DNA of 64,000 nt from Streptomyces durmitorensis (GCF_023498005.1 NZ_CP097289.1:620001-684000); one strand, 5' to 3'; numbered from the stretch's first letter, positions 43,947-52,604 are shown. The notes: a model not told the origin generated them from the letters alone. Numbers and translations: made by a program.

Positions 43947-45227
43947 TCAGAGGTAGGTGGCGGCGGTGACACAGAATCCGCCGAGGGCGACGGCCCACAC
44001 GTACGGCAGGGTCCGCACCATGACCTGCTGGGGGCCGACGCCCGCGTACTGGGCGCTCCACACGGTCTGGGTGCTGGTGGGGTCGGCGACGCCGAAGACC
44101 TGGTTGTACGAGGCGGCGAGGCCGAGCACGGCTACGGCGGGGTAGATGCCGGCCGCGATGAGGACGCCCGCGATGCCCGCACCCAGGCCGTAGACGTTGA
44201 GCGGACCCCGGTAGAGGCACAGCGGCACCAGCAGGGTGAAGACCAGGACGAACAGCACCGGGTTCTGCGGGCTGACGGCCTTGACCAGGGGTTCCAGGGC
44301 CTCGATGGCTCCGGGCAGTTTCACCGCGGCGAGCAGGATGCCGATGGCGATGAACAGCGCGATCGGGGGCGCGGCGACCTCGAAGCCGCCGTACAGGGTG
44401 CGCAGCAGGCGCTTGTTCATCTCGCGCGGCCGGGTCGTGGTGACCAGTGCGTAGAGCACACCGGCCAACAGCGAGGGAATGATGGCCAGTTCGAAGCCGA
44501 GGGCCAGGACAAGCGGCACGACGGGGGTGAGCAGCGCGTACCAGGGTGCGTCGCCGAGGCGTTCGCGGCGCGAGCGGCGCTTGTCGACGGCCGTCTTCAG
44601 CGCCCAGGTGTGCTCGACCCCGCGGCGGCGCGACTCGACGAGGACGAAGGCGACGGCCGCGACCAGGGCCAGCGGGAACAGCTTCACCATGAAACCGCGC
44701 ACCGTCGCAACCGGCAGGTCAAGGGCGGTGGAGAAGAACTGCCAGATGGGCAGTTCGAACGGAACCCCGACGGCGATGCCCATCAGGATGGTGCCCGCCG
44801 CGGTGACCTTCGGGATGCCCACGGCGACCATCGCCGGGATGCCGATGATGCCGGCCAGCATGGCGGCGGGGGCGGAGCCGGTGACCGTGCCGATCAGCGC
44901 GGACACGGCGAGGACGCCGAGTGCCACGACCGTGGGCCGGTCGCCGCCGAACTCCACGATCTTGCGGACGATGGTCCCGGCGATGCCGGTCTCGTCCAGG
45001 AGTTTGCCCAGCCACGAGCCGAGCAGCACCGCGATCATCGTCGAGGCGAGCATCGGGGCGCCCTCCTGGAGGACGGTGTCGAAGACGCTCTCCTTGCCGG
45101 TCAGCGGGGCGCCGGCGACGAGTGCGATGGCGACGCCGAGGAGGACCAGGGCGAAGGCGGTGGGGAGTTTGCGGGTGAGCATCGCTGCGACACCCACCAC
45201 CATGACGATCAGGATGACAACGCCCAT
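43947..45227 (-). CDS. Ion-transporter-superfamily permease (GntP/CitMHS-like)
   Basis: A 426-residue membrane protein with about 11-12 helices. The two internal halves each contain a re-entrant type segment: MIAVLLGSWLGKLLDETGIA with GTVTGSAPAAMLAGIIGIPA in the first, and VFTLLVPLCLYRGPLNVYGL in the second. This organisation is typical of carboxylate or gluconate symporters. It starts 4 bases after the HExxH-protein gene, so it is in the same operon as hyuA; a carboxylate or lactam-derived acid is a reasonable guess for the substrate. Confidence 0.78.
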   Translation of the reverse strand: MGVVILIVMVVGVAAMLTRKLPTAFALVLLGVAIALVAGAPLTGKESVFDTVLQEGAPMLASTMIAVLLGSWLGKLLDETGIAGTIVRKIVEFGGDRPTVVALGVLAVSALIGTVTGSAPAAMLAGIIGIPAMVAVGIPKVTAAGTILMGIAVGVPFELPIWQFFSTALDLPVATVRGFMVKLFPLALVAAVAFVLVESRRRGVEHTWALKTAVDKRRSRRERLGDAPWYALLTPVVPLVLALGFELAIIPSLLAGVLYALVTTTRPREMNKRLLRTLYGGFEVAAPPIALFIAIGILLAAVKLPGAIEALEPLVKAVSPQNPVLFVLVFTLLVPLCLYRGPLNVYGLGAGIAGVLIAAGIYPAVAVLGLAASYNQVFGVADPTSTQTVWSAQYAGVGPQQVMVRTLPYVWAVALGGFCVTAATYL

Positions 45228-45231
45228 GGCG

Positions 45232-45807
45232 CTACTTCTCTCTGTGGGTCACGGCGTCGGCGAGCGCGGCCGTGAGAAGAAGGGGGCTGCGGCCGAGGCC
45301 GCAGACGGTCCGGGCGTGGGCGTGGGCCGCGATCTCCTCCGCGCCCGCCACGTGGCCGTACAGCCGGAACCGTCCCGCGCGCAGGACGACATGGCCAAGG
45401 GCCCGCTTCAGCGCGGCCTTCGCCGGACCGTGGTGGAGGTGCTCGTGCACGGATTCGTGGGCGAGGGCCGCCGCGCGCACCGAGCCCGGCGGGTACCAGT
45501 GCCGCCAGCCCCGTTCGTCGATCAGTACTTCGGCCGCCGCGAGGGTGTCGGTGTAGAGCTCCACCGTCGGCGTCGGCCGTGAGGTGTAGCGGGCGAGCAG
45601 GCCGCGCTCCAGGCCGTCGGTGCGCTCGACGACCTTGGTCAGGCACGGCACGGGGGCCAGGGCCGAGCCGAACTCCTCGGCCGTGCGCGCCCAGTGGCGC
45701 AGCAGCCGCGGGTCGCGGCCCTCGTGAGTGGGCGTCGCGGCAAGGAGGTCGACCGCGTGGTCCAGGTCGTCGCGGGTCTCGGGCCCCGGCGCCGTGGGCG
45801 CGCTCAT
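45232..45807 (-). CDS. Uncharacterised 191-residue protein with HExxH motif
   Basis: No family is recognised. The protein is soluble and mainly helical. His117-Glu118-Ser-Val-His121 in LAHESVHEHLHHG is a zincin-type HExxH with extra His, and EEIAAHAHARTVCGLGRSPL begins 36 residues later with Glu157-Glu158, a plausible third metal ligand. This suggests a metal-dependent hydrolase of about 21 kDa. ATG 45807 overlaps the hyuA stop as ATGA, indicating coupled translation and a shared role. Alternatively the motif is coincidental and the protein binds metal only structurally. Confidence 0.7.
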   Translation of the reverse strand: MSAPTAPGPETRDDLDHAVDLLAATPTHEGRDPRLLRHWARTAEEFGSALAPVPCLTKVVERTDGLERGLLARYTSRPTPTVELYTDTLAAAEVLIDERGWRHWYPPGSVRAAALAHESVHEHLHHGPAKAALKRALGHVVLRAGRFRLYGHVAGAEEIAAHAHARTVCGLGRSPLLLTAALADAVTHREK

Positions 45808-47933
45808 GTGCGCACCTCCAGTACGGCGACGACCGGCTCCTCGGCGGCGCGGGCGTCGAGTTCGCTGCGGGCGAGCGCGAGCAGCGGCTCGGGGTCGAGG
45901 ACGCCTGACAGGTCCGCGATCCGGGAGCCGAGCAGCAGCCGCACGGCGGGGGCCCGGACGCCGCCGTCGCCGTACGAGGTGGTCTCGCGCACCAGCTTCG
46001 CGAGGACCTCGGGGGCGTCGGCGACCCGGGTGGTCTCCACGCGGGCGTCGGGGACGTGCAGGCGTATCACCCCGTCGGCGTCGACGATCCGCACCGGATG
46101 CCGGGTGGCGCGCAGGGTGCGCCGGACCTCCGTGCCGTACACGGTGTGGGCGGTGGTCCTGGCGAGGACCGTGACCTGGGACGGGTCGGTCTTGAGGCTG
46201 GCCGCCGCCGTGCGCAGCCGCTCCGCCTCGTCCGCCCGGTGCGCCCGGTCCTGGGTGCGCAGTTCGGTGGCGCCGGTGGCGACGGCCCGCACGGTGCTGG
46301 TCTGCGGGTCGACGGTGACCTCGACCTCGACGCCGTCGGCGGCGGCGCCCTGCGCGATGACGGCGGCCTCCGCCTCGGCCCGTACGGCGAGGATCTGTTC
46401 CTGTCCCGCGCCCGGGATGGTCCGCTCGATCTGCTCACGCACCAGGGCGAGCGCGACACCGATCGGGCTGATCACCTCGCTGTGCCGGGCGATGCGCCCT
46501 TCCAGGCCGCTGACCTCGGCCAGGTGCGGGGTGACGGACGCGGCTCCGCCGCCTCCGCCGACGAGCAGGGCGGTGTCCTGGTCGAGCCGGTAGTCGCGGA
46601 TCATCGCGTCGACGACCTTCTTGACGTGGGCTGTCCCCACGTCGAGGAGCCGGGCCGCCGCGGAGGCGACGTCCACGCCGAGGGCGGCGGCGAGCGGGGC
46701 GACGGCCGCTCTGGCGACTGCCTGGTCGCTGCGGGCGAAGTCGCCCTCGGGCACGCGTCCCGCCGCGTTGGCCGCGCACGTCATGGTGAGCGCGAAGCGG
46801 CCGCCCGCCGCGTCGAGCACGGCGTAGTCCTGAGGGTCGTCGGCCATCGGGCGCACGGTGGTGAGCTGTGCGTCGCGCAGGTCGTCGAGGGTCGCGAAGC
46901 ACGCGTAGGGCAGCCCGGCGATGTGGGCGCTGCGCGGTCCGACCCCGGTCACCTTCCCGCCGCCGATCCGCACCATGGAACCGCCGCCGACTCCGACGGT
47001 GCGTACGTCCAGGGCGTTGAGGTAGGACTTCTTGCCCAGGATCGTGGCGTGCTGGACGGCCACCTTGCCGCGCCGCACGACGCTGATGTCGGTGGAGGTG
47101 CCGCCGGTCTCCAGGAACACTCCCTCGCTGATGCGTTCTTGCATCAGCGCGCCGGCCACGCCCGCCGCCGGGCCCGAAAGGACCGTCAGGAGCGGTCTGC
47201 GCCGCATCTCGTCGAGGGACATCACGCCGCCGTCGCAGCGCATCACCATGAGCGGGGATCCGACCCCGGCCTTGGTGATGGAGCTGTCGACGAGGTCGGC
47301 GGTGGCCAGCATGCGCGGCAGGATCGCCGCGTTGACCACCGCAGTGCGGGTGCGCTTGCGCAGCCCGTACAGCGAGGTGATCTCGTGTGCGGCGGTCAGC
47401 GGAAGACCGGCGGAACGCGCCGCCGCCACGACGGCCTGCTCGCCCTCCGGGCGGTCCACGCTGAACGGCTCGGTGGCCACGAGGACTTGGGCGCCCTCCC
47501 GCGCCAGCGTGTCCGCGGCGCGCCCGACCGCCGCCGCGTCGTCCGGGTCCGTCACGTGGGCGTAGGCGAGCGGAAGGCTCTTGCCCGGGGTGAGTTGGAG
47601 CCTGCCGAGCGCGGCGAGCCTGCGGGTGAGAGCGGCGGCGGGTCCGGTGCCGATGCCGATCAGGCCCACGGTGGCGACATCGCCCTCCAGCAGGGCGTTG
47701 GTAGCCTGGGTCGTGCCGTGCGCCAGAAAAGCGACGTCCTCGGGCGCGCGGCCGGTCTCTGCCAGCAGACGGCTCAGTGCTTCCACGATGCCGTGGGCCA
47801 CGCCGTCCTCATGATGGTGGCTGGTGGGGACCTTCACCTGTCCCAGGAGTTCCAGGGTCGTGGCGTCGACTGCCACGGCGTCGGTGAAGGTTCCGCCCAC
47901 GTCGATGCCGACGCGGATGCGGTGGGTGGTCAT
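45804..47933 (-). CDS. Hydantoinase/5-oxoprolinase A-subunit protein (HyuA type)
   Basis: A 709-residue ATP-dependent amidohydrolase-family subunit. The N-terminal actin-like ATPase starts GIDVGGTFTDAVAVDATTLE, followed by LAHGTTQATNALLEGDVATV, then VLSGPAAGVAGALM, LETGGTSTDISVVRRGKVAV and VGVGGGSMVRIGGG. HyuA proteins normally work with a HyuB subunit to open hydantoin, oxoproline or ketone-like substrates with ATP; no hyuB is nearby. AGGAGG precedes ATG 47933. It is downstream of an FAD oxidoreductase, with a hairpin and 15-bp repeats between, and is coupled to the HExxH gene. Confidence 0.9.
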   Translation of the reverse strand: MTTHRIRVGIDVGGTFTDAVAVDATTLELLGQVKVPTSHHHEDGVAHGIVEALSRLLAETGRAPEDVAFLAHGTTQATNALLEGDVATVGLIGIGTGPAAALTRRLAALGRLQLTPGKSLPLAYAHVTDPDDAAAVGRAADTLAREGAQVLVATEPFSVDRPEGEQAVVAAARSAGLPLTAAHEITSLYGLRKRTRTAVVNAAILPRMLATADLVDSSITKAGVGSPLMVMRCDGGVMSLDEMRRRPLLTVLSGPAAGVAGALMQERISEGVFLETGGTSTDISVVRRGKVAVQHATILGKKSYLNALDVRTVGVGGGSMVRIGGGKVTGVGPRSAHIAGLPYACFATLDDLRDAQLTTVRPMADDPQDYAVLDAAGGRFALTMTCAANAAGRVPEGDFARSDQAVARAAVAPLAAALGVDVASAAARLLDVGTAHVKKVVDAMIRDYRLDQDTALLVGGGGGAASVTPHLAEVSGLEGRIARHSEVISPIGVALALVREQIERTIPGAGQEQILAVRAEAEAAVIAQGAAADGVEVEVTVDPQTSTVRAVATGATELRTQDRAHRADEAERLRTAAASLKTDPSQVTVLARTTAHTVYGTEVRRTLRATRHPVRIVDADGVIRLHVPDARVETTRVADAPEVLAKLVRETTSYGDGGVRAPAVRLLLGSRIADLSGVLDPEPLLALARSELDARAAEEPVVAVLEVRT

Positions 47934-47974
47934 GGTTGGGCACCTCCTTGTGCGGGTTGGCGGTGCGCGGGCGG

Positions 47975-48008
47975 GCCGGGTGGGACAGGTGGAGCTGTCC
48001 CACCCGGC
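47975..48008 (-). terminator. Hairpin between the FAD oxidoreductase and hyuA-type genes
   Basis: Perfect 14-bp arms (47975-47988 and 47995-48008) with a 6-base loop. The element lies 87 bases after the FAD oxidoreductase stop and 42 bases before the hyuA start. It may terminate or attenuate transcription entering hyuA. Confidence 0.75.
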
Positions 48009-48022
48009 ACTTCCGCGTGGTG

Positions 48023-48095
48023 CGTGAACCGTCCTTGCGTGAACCGTCCTTGCGTGCTGCGTCCTTACGTGCTCCGTCCTTGCGTGCTGCGCTCT
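48023..48095. repeat. 15-bp tandem repeat after the FAD oxidoreductase stop codon
   Basis: Nearly five units of 15 bp begin right at the stop codon; on the minus strand each reads N3-CACGYAAGGACG. Units start at 48023, 48038, 48053, 48068 and 48083; the first two are identical, the others differ at 1-3 positions and the last decays into the coding end. The hairpin at 47975-48008 follows on the transcript. Confidence 0.85.
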
Positions 48096-49705
48096 CAGTA
48101 GCCGCGTACGTCGGGCCAGTGGCGCTGCACGCCTTCACGGTCGAGCAGCCGGGCGAACTCGTCGAACCGCTTGTCCTCGCCCTGGACCTGGTGGGGTTCG
48201 ACGCCTTCGGACACGCAGTGCGCGGCCAGGGCGCCGGCGACCTCGCCGATGTTCCACTCCACGGGGTGCAGGCGGTAACAGCCGTTGGTGATGTGGGTGG
48301 TGCCGATGTTCTTGCCCGCCGGGAGGAGATTGCGGACCCGGCGGGGCACTAGGGCTCCGAGCGGTATCTCGAACGGCACCGAGCCGATGTCGATGTAGTT
48401 GTCGCCACCGGTGGAGGGGTGCAGGTCGATCCGGTAGTTGCCGACGCCCACGGAGTCCCGGTAGGCGGTCCGCCCGTAGGGGCCGACGACGTCGATGGCC
48501 ACGTCCTGCTCGGTGACGGTGGTGACGGCCTTGATCCGGCGCGACTCCCGGACGTAGGGGGCCTTGGCCAGTCCGTCCGCCGTGCCCGTGATGTCGGGGC
48601 GCAGCCGCAGGCCGGGGAAGCCGGTCCCGCCGTCCTGGCGGGGCGCCTCGGTCTGGAGCCAGTACAGGACCGAGAGCGACAGTTGCCGTGCTTCCGCGAG
48701 TGCCTGGGCCGAGGTCTCCCGGCCGCCCCCGATCAAAGGCTTCAACCAGTAGTCGTTGAGCGGCCAGTTGACCAGGGTGATGTCGGAGTCGAAGGCTCCG
48801 CTCCTGTGCAGTTTGCGGGCGAGGATGCGGCGGAACCCCCACAGCTCCTTGTCGCCCGCGTCGGCACTCTGGTCGGCATTGACGGCGAGCGGGTCGATCT
48901 CCGGGTTCGGTACGAACGTACGCGGCACGGCCTCCAGCGAACGCGGGTCAGGGGCGAGGAAGCCGAGGAGCGGGCCCGGCCAGAAGTCGGGCTGGTAGGA
49001 GCGCCAGAAGTCGTAGTCGACGGGGCGCTCGATGACGTGGTTCTCGCCCTCGTGGTGGGAGAGCGCGAAGCAGACGGTGATGCCCTGCTGGTTGAGGGGC
49101 TGTGCTTCCTCGGGGGCGTGCGGCTCGCCGAACTCGGCGCGTGACTCGGCGCCGATGGCGTGCTCGACGCCGCCGAGTTCGAGCAGTTCGCCGGTCTCGG
49201 TGGCGTCGATGACGTACCGGGCGTGCAGGGTGGTGCGGTCGCCGTCGCGCAGGTTCTCCAGGGTCACCGAGGTGATGACATCGTTGTCAGACTCGGCGGC
49301 GACGGCCCAGTGTTCGGTGAGAAGGGTCAGCCGCCCGGACGCGAGATGGGGCGCGAGCATGCCTTCCATGACGGCGAGGGCGACGCGGGGCTCGTGGCAG
49401 AGCTTGCTCACGCGGCCGGCCCCCGGATTGAGCCCGGTCAGGGACAGGGCCTCCGAGCGCAGGGGGTACCACTGGCGGTAGTAGTCCCTGATGGACTCGC
49501 GCAGCTTTCGGTACGAGGCAGTCGTACCGAACTGCTCCACCCACGGGTGCTCGTCCGGCGGGACGGCCTGGGAGGTGAGCTGGCCGCCGATCCAGTCGGT
49601 CTCCTCGGTGAGGACGACGGTCCGGCCGGCCCGACAGGCGGCGAGCGCGGCGGCCACGCCGCCCAGACCGCCGCCGACGATGAGGATGTCCGGTTCAGGG
49701 ATCAC
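48095..49705 (-). CDS. FAD-dependent oxidoreductase (FAD_oxidored family)
   Basis: A 536-residue flavoprotein without signal peptide. The FAD-binding fold is DILIVGGGLGGVAAALAACR (6-25) with VVLTEETDWIGGQLTSQ, the WIGGQLT sequence being typical of the FAD_oxidored (PF12831) group. YVIDATETGELLELGG and LLPAGKNIGTTHITNGCYRL complete the FAD site. Such proteins are often annotated beside polysaccharide or organic-acid utilisation genes, but reactions are not established. The gene is upstream of hyuA on the same strand and follows the LacI gene. Confidence 0.87.
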   Translation of the reverse strand: MIPEPDILIVGGGLGGVAAALAACRAGRTVVLTEETDWIGGQLTSQAVPPDEHPWVEQFGTTASYRKLRESIRDYYRQWYPLRSEALSLTGLNPGAGRVSKLCHEPRVALAVMEGMLAPHLASGRLTLLTEHWAVAAESDNDVITSVTLENLRDGDRTTLHARYVIDATETGELLELGGVEHAIGAESRAEFGEPHAPEEAQPLNQQGITVCFALSHHEGENHVIERPVDYDFWRSYQPDFWPGPLLGFLAPDPRSLEAVPRTFVPNPEIDPLAVNADQSADAGDKELWGFRRILARKLHRSGAFDSDITLVNWPLNDYWLKPLIGGGRETSAQALAEARQLSLSVLYWLQTEAPRQDGGTGFPGLRLRPDITGTADGLAKAPYVRESRRIKAVTTVTEQDVAIDVVGPYGRTAYRDSVGVGNYRIDLHPSTGGDNYIDIGSVPFEIPLGALVPRRVRNLLPAGKNIGTTHITNGCYRLHPVEWNIGEVAGALAAHCVSEGVEPHQVQGEDKRFDEFARLLDREGVQRHWPDVRGY

Positions 49706-49852
49706 GGTTCTCCTTGTGCTGTACGGGTCGTGCTGTGCTGCACGGTCCTGCTGTGCGGTACGGGTGGTGGTGTGCGGGTCGTTCTCCGTACGGGTCCGGC
49801 GGCCGGAGTCGCTCCGGACGACCAGGTCGCTACCGACGACGTCTGTACGAGG

Positions 49853-50968
49853 TCATGCGCCGTCCGGCAGCGCCCCGGGCGGTGGCCCCGTGCTCGCGCC
49901 GGGCCGGAAGGTGCAGGCCACCAGCGGATCGGGAGCGTCCTCGCCCGCGACGAGCGTGGCGAGCAGGCGGACGGCCGCCGCGCCCAACTGCGCGCGGGGG
50001 ATGTCGAATCCCGTGGGCTGGGGCACGTCCGCGAGGTCGGGTGGCGGACTGCCGAGTACCGCAAGGGAGATGTCGCGCGGGCAGTTCAGACCGGCATCGC
50101 GGACAGCCACGCTCAGTGCCCGCCAGGCCGCTCCACTGTCGGTCTCCTCGGCCACCACCGCGGTGACGCCCTGCGCCACCCACTGCCGCAACTGCTGGGG
50201 GCCAAGGGCCCGTTCCGGATCGGCGCGACGGAACACGGCATCGGCTCCGCCGGGCAGCCCCTCGCTCTTCAGCCCCTCCAGAAAGCCTCGCTCACGGTCG
50301 GTCGATGCGGGCGCGTCGTCGTCCTCGCGTACGAGGACGATGCGGCGGTGCCCGAGCGTGACGAGCCGGTGGACGACTTCGGTGCTGGCGCTGACGTAGT
50401 CGGCACCGACCCAGGCGAGGCCTTCCGGTTCGTCCCTGCGGCCCAGGTGGACCACGGGGAACCCGTCGTCCACGAGCCTGCGCAGCTCGTCCACCGGGGC
50501 ATGGCGGCCCAGGAAGAGACACCCGTCGGCGAGTCTGGCCCGGTGGAGCGCGTGCGGCCCGGTGGCCCCCGCACCGCCCGTGCTGGATCCGGTGAAGAGC
50601 ACCAAGTCGTATCCCTGCGCGGCGGCTTCCTGCTCCACGCCCACGAGGAACGGGTAGTACGAGTGCTGCACATCCGTGGGGAACGTGGCCGTGAAGCTGA
50701 ATACGCCGAGCAGGCCGTTGCGCGCCGCCGCGAGTCGCCGGGCGGCGGGGTCAGGGACGTAGCCCAGCTCGGCGGCCGCGTCGAGCACCTTCTGTCGGGT
50801 CTCGTCCGAGATGGCGATCCCCTGCTTCTTGCCGGCGAGCACCAGCGAGACCGTGGCCTGCGACACCCCCGCGAGCCGGGCGACCTCGGCCTGGCGCGGA
50901 CGTCCGGTGCGCCCTGCGGGGGCGGGCGCCCGACCTCGTCCGGCCCGCTTCCTGGGTTCGTCCACCAC
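49853..50968 (-). CDS. LacI-family regulator of the hyuA/FAD oxidoreductase locus
   Basis: A 371-residue LacI/GalR protein with an Arg/Ala-rich N-terminal tail before the HTH (AEVARLAGVSQATVSLVLAG). The effector domain follows (LLGVFSFTATFPTDVQHSYY, RRIVLVREDDDAPASTDRER). Start GTG 50968 or the adjacent GTG 50965 has GGAGGGG upstream. It precedes the FAD oxidoreductase gene by 147 bases on the same strand. An 8-bp inverted repeat about 14 bases upstream of its start is a candidate operator. The inducer is presumably a substrate of the locus. Confidence 0.9.
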   Translation of the reverse strand: MVDEPRKRAGRGRAPAPAGRTGRPRQAEVARLAGVSQATVSLVLAGKKQGIAISDETRQKVLDAAAELGYVPDPAARRLAAARNGLLGVFSFTATFPTDVQHSYYPFLVGVEQEAAAQGYDLVLFTGSSTGGAGATGPHALHRARLADGCLFLGRHAPVDELRRLVDDGFPVVHLGRRDEPEGLAWVGADYVSASTEVVHRLVTLGHRRIVLVREDDDAPASTDRERGFLEGLKSEGLPGGADAVFRRADPERALGPQQLRQWVAQGVTAVVAEETDSGAAWRALSVAVRDAGLNCPRDISLAVLGSPPPDLADVPQPTGFDIPRAQLGAAAVRLLATLVAGEDAPDPLVACTFRPGASTGPPPGALPDGA

Positions 50969-50981
50969 TGCCCCTCCGTCA

Positions 50982-51008
50982 TTAATGCGTATTAGCTATG
51001 CGCATTAA
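50982..51008. promoter_or_regulatory. Inverted repeat upstream of the lacI-type gene
   Basis: TTAATGCG (50982-50989) and CGCATTAA (51001-51008) are perfect complements 11 bases apart, close to the start of the LacI-family gene. The AT-rich arms stand out from the GC-rich surroundings. It is a candidate autoregulatory operator. Confidence 0.6.
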
Positions 51009-51112
51009 CGAGTACTGTGCGCGGCGCGCGACCACCGGTCAAGAGAGCGGAACGAACTTTCTTGCCGTGCGGTCAGCGCGCCTCCGGGGCGCCCGGCCCA
51101 CGGCCTCGTCGC

Positions 51113-51439
51113 TCAAGCCCTGGCAGCGGACCGGGCCGGATAGGGGCTGTGCATGGTCAGGAAGCGGATGTCGAGGTCGGACTCCAGGAAGTCCATCCGC
51201 CGCTCCCAGAAGGCCCGCATGTGCGGGAGCGCCAGGTGGGCGTCGAGATCGGCCTGGGAGCGCCAGGCCTCGTAGAAGACGAAGACGCCGGGCTCGTCCC
51301 GGTCCTCGTGGAAGTGGTACTCCAGGCAGCCGGACTCCTGCCGCGTCGGCTCGACGAACGAGAGCAGGAGTTCTTTCAGTTCGGCGGCGCGCTCGGGCTT
51401 GGGGCGGGCGGTGCCGACGAGCGTGAACGGCTGGTCCAT
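51113..51439 (-). CDS. Antibiotic biosynthesis monooxygenase (ABM) domain protein
   Basis: A 108-residue dimeric alpha-beta barrel protein. The pattern TLVGTARPKPERAAELKELL, then SGCLEYHFHEDRDEPGVFVF and YEAWRSQADLDAHLALPHMR is characteristic of ABM/YgiN-like quinol monooxygenases, which act without cofactor on quinols. The ribosome site GAGGAGAG precedes ATG 51439. It is divergent from an ArsR-type gene with perfect palindromes between, so it is probably repressed by that protein. The substrate is likely a quinone or a dicarbonyl. Confidence 0.87.
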   Translation of the reverse strand: MDQPFTLVGTARPKPERAAELKELLLSFVEPTRQESGCLEYHFHEDRDEPGVFVFYEAWRSQADLDAHLALPHMRAFWERRMDFLESDLDIRFLTMHSPYPARSAARA

Positions 51440-51491
51440 GAAGAGTCTCTCCTCGATAGATGTCCCGATCAGAGCCCTGACCGGTGGACGG

Positions 51492-51515
51492 TAGGTACGA
51501 TTGATCTCGTACCTA
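51492..51515. promoter_or_regulatory. Palindromic operator for the ArsR-type regulator
   Basis: TAGGTACGA (51492-51500) and TCGTACCTA (51507-51515) are perfect 9-bp complements around TTGATC, between the ABM and ArsR-type genes. A related AGGTA-N12-TACCT site lies at 51540-51561, so two sites cover both promoters. Confidence 0.75.
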
Positions 51516-51578
51516 GGTGGCGGACGTTAGCGAGCCCAGAGGTACGATGCAAGCCATACCTGAAGGGGGGCGCCCGGA

Positions 51579-51896
51579 ATGCCCGACGACGAAGGCCACC
51601 CGACCGTCGAGGAGATGCGGCTCGGCCCGGTGCTCGCCGCGCTGGCGGACCCGCTGCGCCGACGCGTGGTGCGCGAACTGGCGGCCGCGCCCGACGGGAC
51701 CGCGCGCACGTGCAGCTCCTTCGCGCTGCCGGTCTCCAAGGCGACCGTCACGCACCACTTCCGCGCGCTGCGCGAGGCCGGGCTGATCCAGCAGGTCTCC
51801 CGGGGCAACAGCCGGATGGCCAGCCTGCGCCGGGCGGATCTGGAGCAGCGGTTTCCCGGGCTCCTGGGGATGGTGGCGGCCGAGCCCGAGGGGTGA
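51579..51896 (+). CDS. ArsR-like winged-helix regulator
   Basis: A 105-residue HTH protein (LGPVLAALADPLRRRVVREL, SKATVTHHFRALREAGLIQQ, SRGNSRMASLRRADLE). It lacks the ELCVC metal-binding motif of ArsR metal sensors; a single Cys is in ARTCSSF. It is divergent from the ABM gene, with two GGTAC-containing palindromes between, which probably mediate control by a redox or quinone signal. Start ATG 51579. Confidence 0.88.
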   Translation: MPDDEGHPTVEEMRLGPVLAALADPLRRRVVRELAAAPDGTARTCSSFALPVSKATVTHHFRALREAGLIQQVSRGNSRMASLRRADLEQRFPGLLGMVAAEPEG

Positions 51897-51998
51897 GCCG
51901 CGGGCGCCTCGGCGCCCCCCGGATGTGTCTGTCGCGGAGCGCGGACCTGGGGAAATGCCATGGTGCCACGCAACGGCGGTCCCGTAAGGTGCGGCAGC

Positions 51999-52556
51999 AT
52001 GACCCACGTTTCCCGCGCTGCCGTCCGTCCGATACGTGCCGATGAGTGGCCCCAGGTGAAAGCGCTGCGGCTCTTGGCGCTCCAAGATCCGGCAGCTCCG
52101 ATCGCCTTTCTCGAGACGTACGAGAAGGCCGCCGCGGAGCCTGACTCCTTCTGGCAGGACCGAGCCGAGGGAGCGGCCGACGGGACGCGCGTACGCCAGT
52201 TCGTGGCCGAGGACCGGGACGGGTCCTGGAGCGGCACGGTGACCGTGCTCATCGAGGAGGCGGGCGACGGCGATGTGTTCGGCGGGGCCATCGACCGGCG
52301 CCAGGCCCATGTCGTCGGTGTCTTCGTGCGCCCCGAACACCGCGGGAACGGTGTGATCGACGCGCTCTTCGAGACGGCCGTCGAGTGGGCGTGGTCGGTG
52401 CCGGACGTGGCGCGGGCGCGCCTGTACGTCCACGAGGACAATGCGCGGGCCGAGCGCTTCTACCGGCGCTTTGGATTCGTGCGCTCCGGACAGACCGTCC
52501 CGATGAAGGACGATCCCTCCAAGCTGGAGCGCGAGATGGTCCTCGAAAGGCCCTAG
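51999..52556 (+). CDS. GNAT N-acetyltransferase
   Basis: The start ATG 51999 (AAGGTG 9 bases upstream) gives 185 residues. It is a single GNAT domain: AAVRPIRADEWPQVKALRLL at the N-terminus, the acetyl-CoA loop VVGVFVRPEHRGNGVIDALF and the closing YVHEDNARAERFYRRFGFVR. Small-molecule or protein acetylation is expected; the substrate is unknown. A C4G2C2G4 palindrome (52582-52593) lies after the stop. Confidence 0.87.
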   Translation: MTHVSRAAVRPIRADEWPQVKALRLLALQDPAAPIAFLETYEKAAAEPDSFWQDRAEGAADGTRVRQFVAEDRDGSWSGTVTVLIEEAGDGDVFGGAIDRRQAHVVGVFVRPEHRGNGVIDALFETAVEWAWSVPDVARARLYVHEDNARAERFYRRFGFVRSGQTVPMKDDPSKLEREMVLERP

Positions 52557-52604
52557 CTCTCGTCGGACCCCGCCCGTGACTCCCCGGCCGGGGCTGCCTG
52601 GTTC

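Noticed and set aside
48023..48095. Possible CRISPR array
   Set aside because: The units are 15 bp in direct contact without spacers, and no cas gene is present.
46056..48101. 681-residue plus-strand open frame opposite hyuA
   Set aside because: Antisense to the HyuA motifs, His/Gly-rich and without a start signal.
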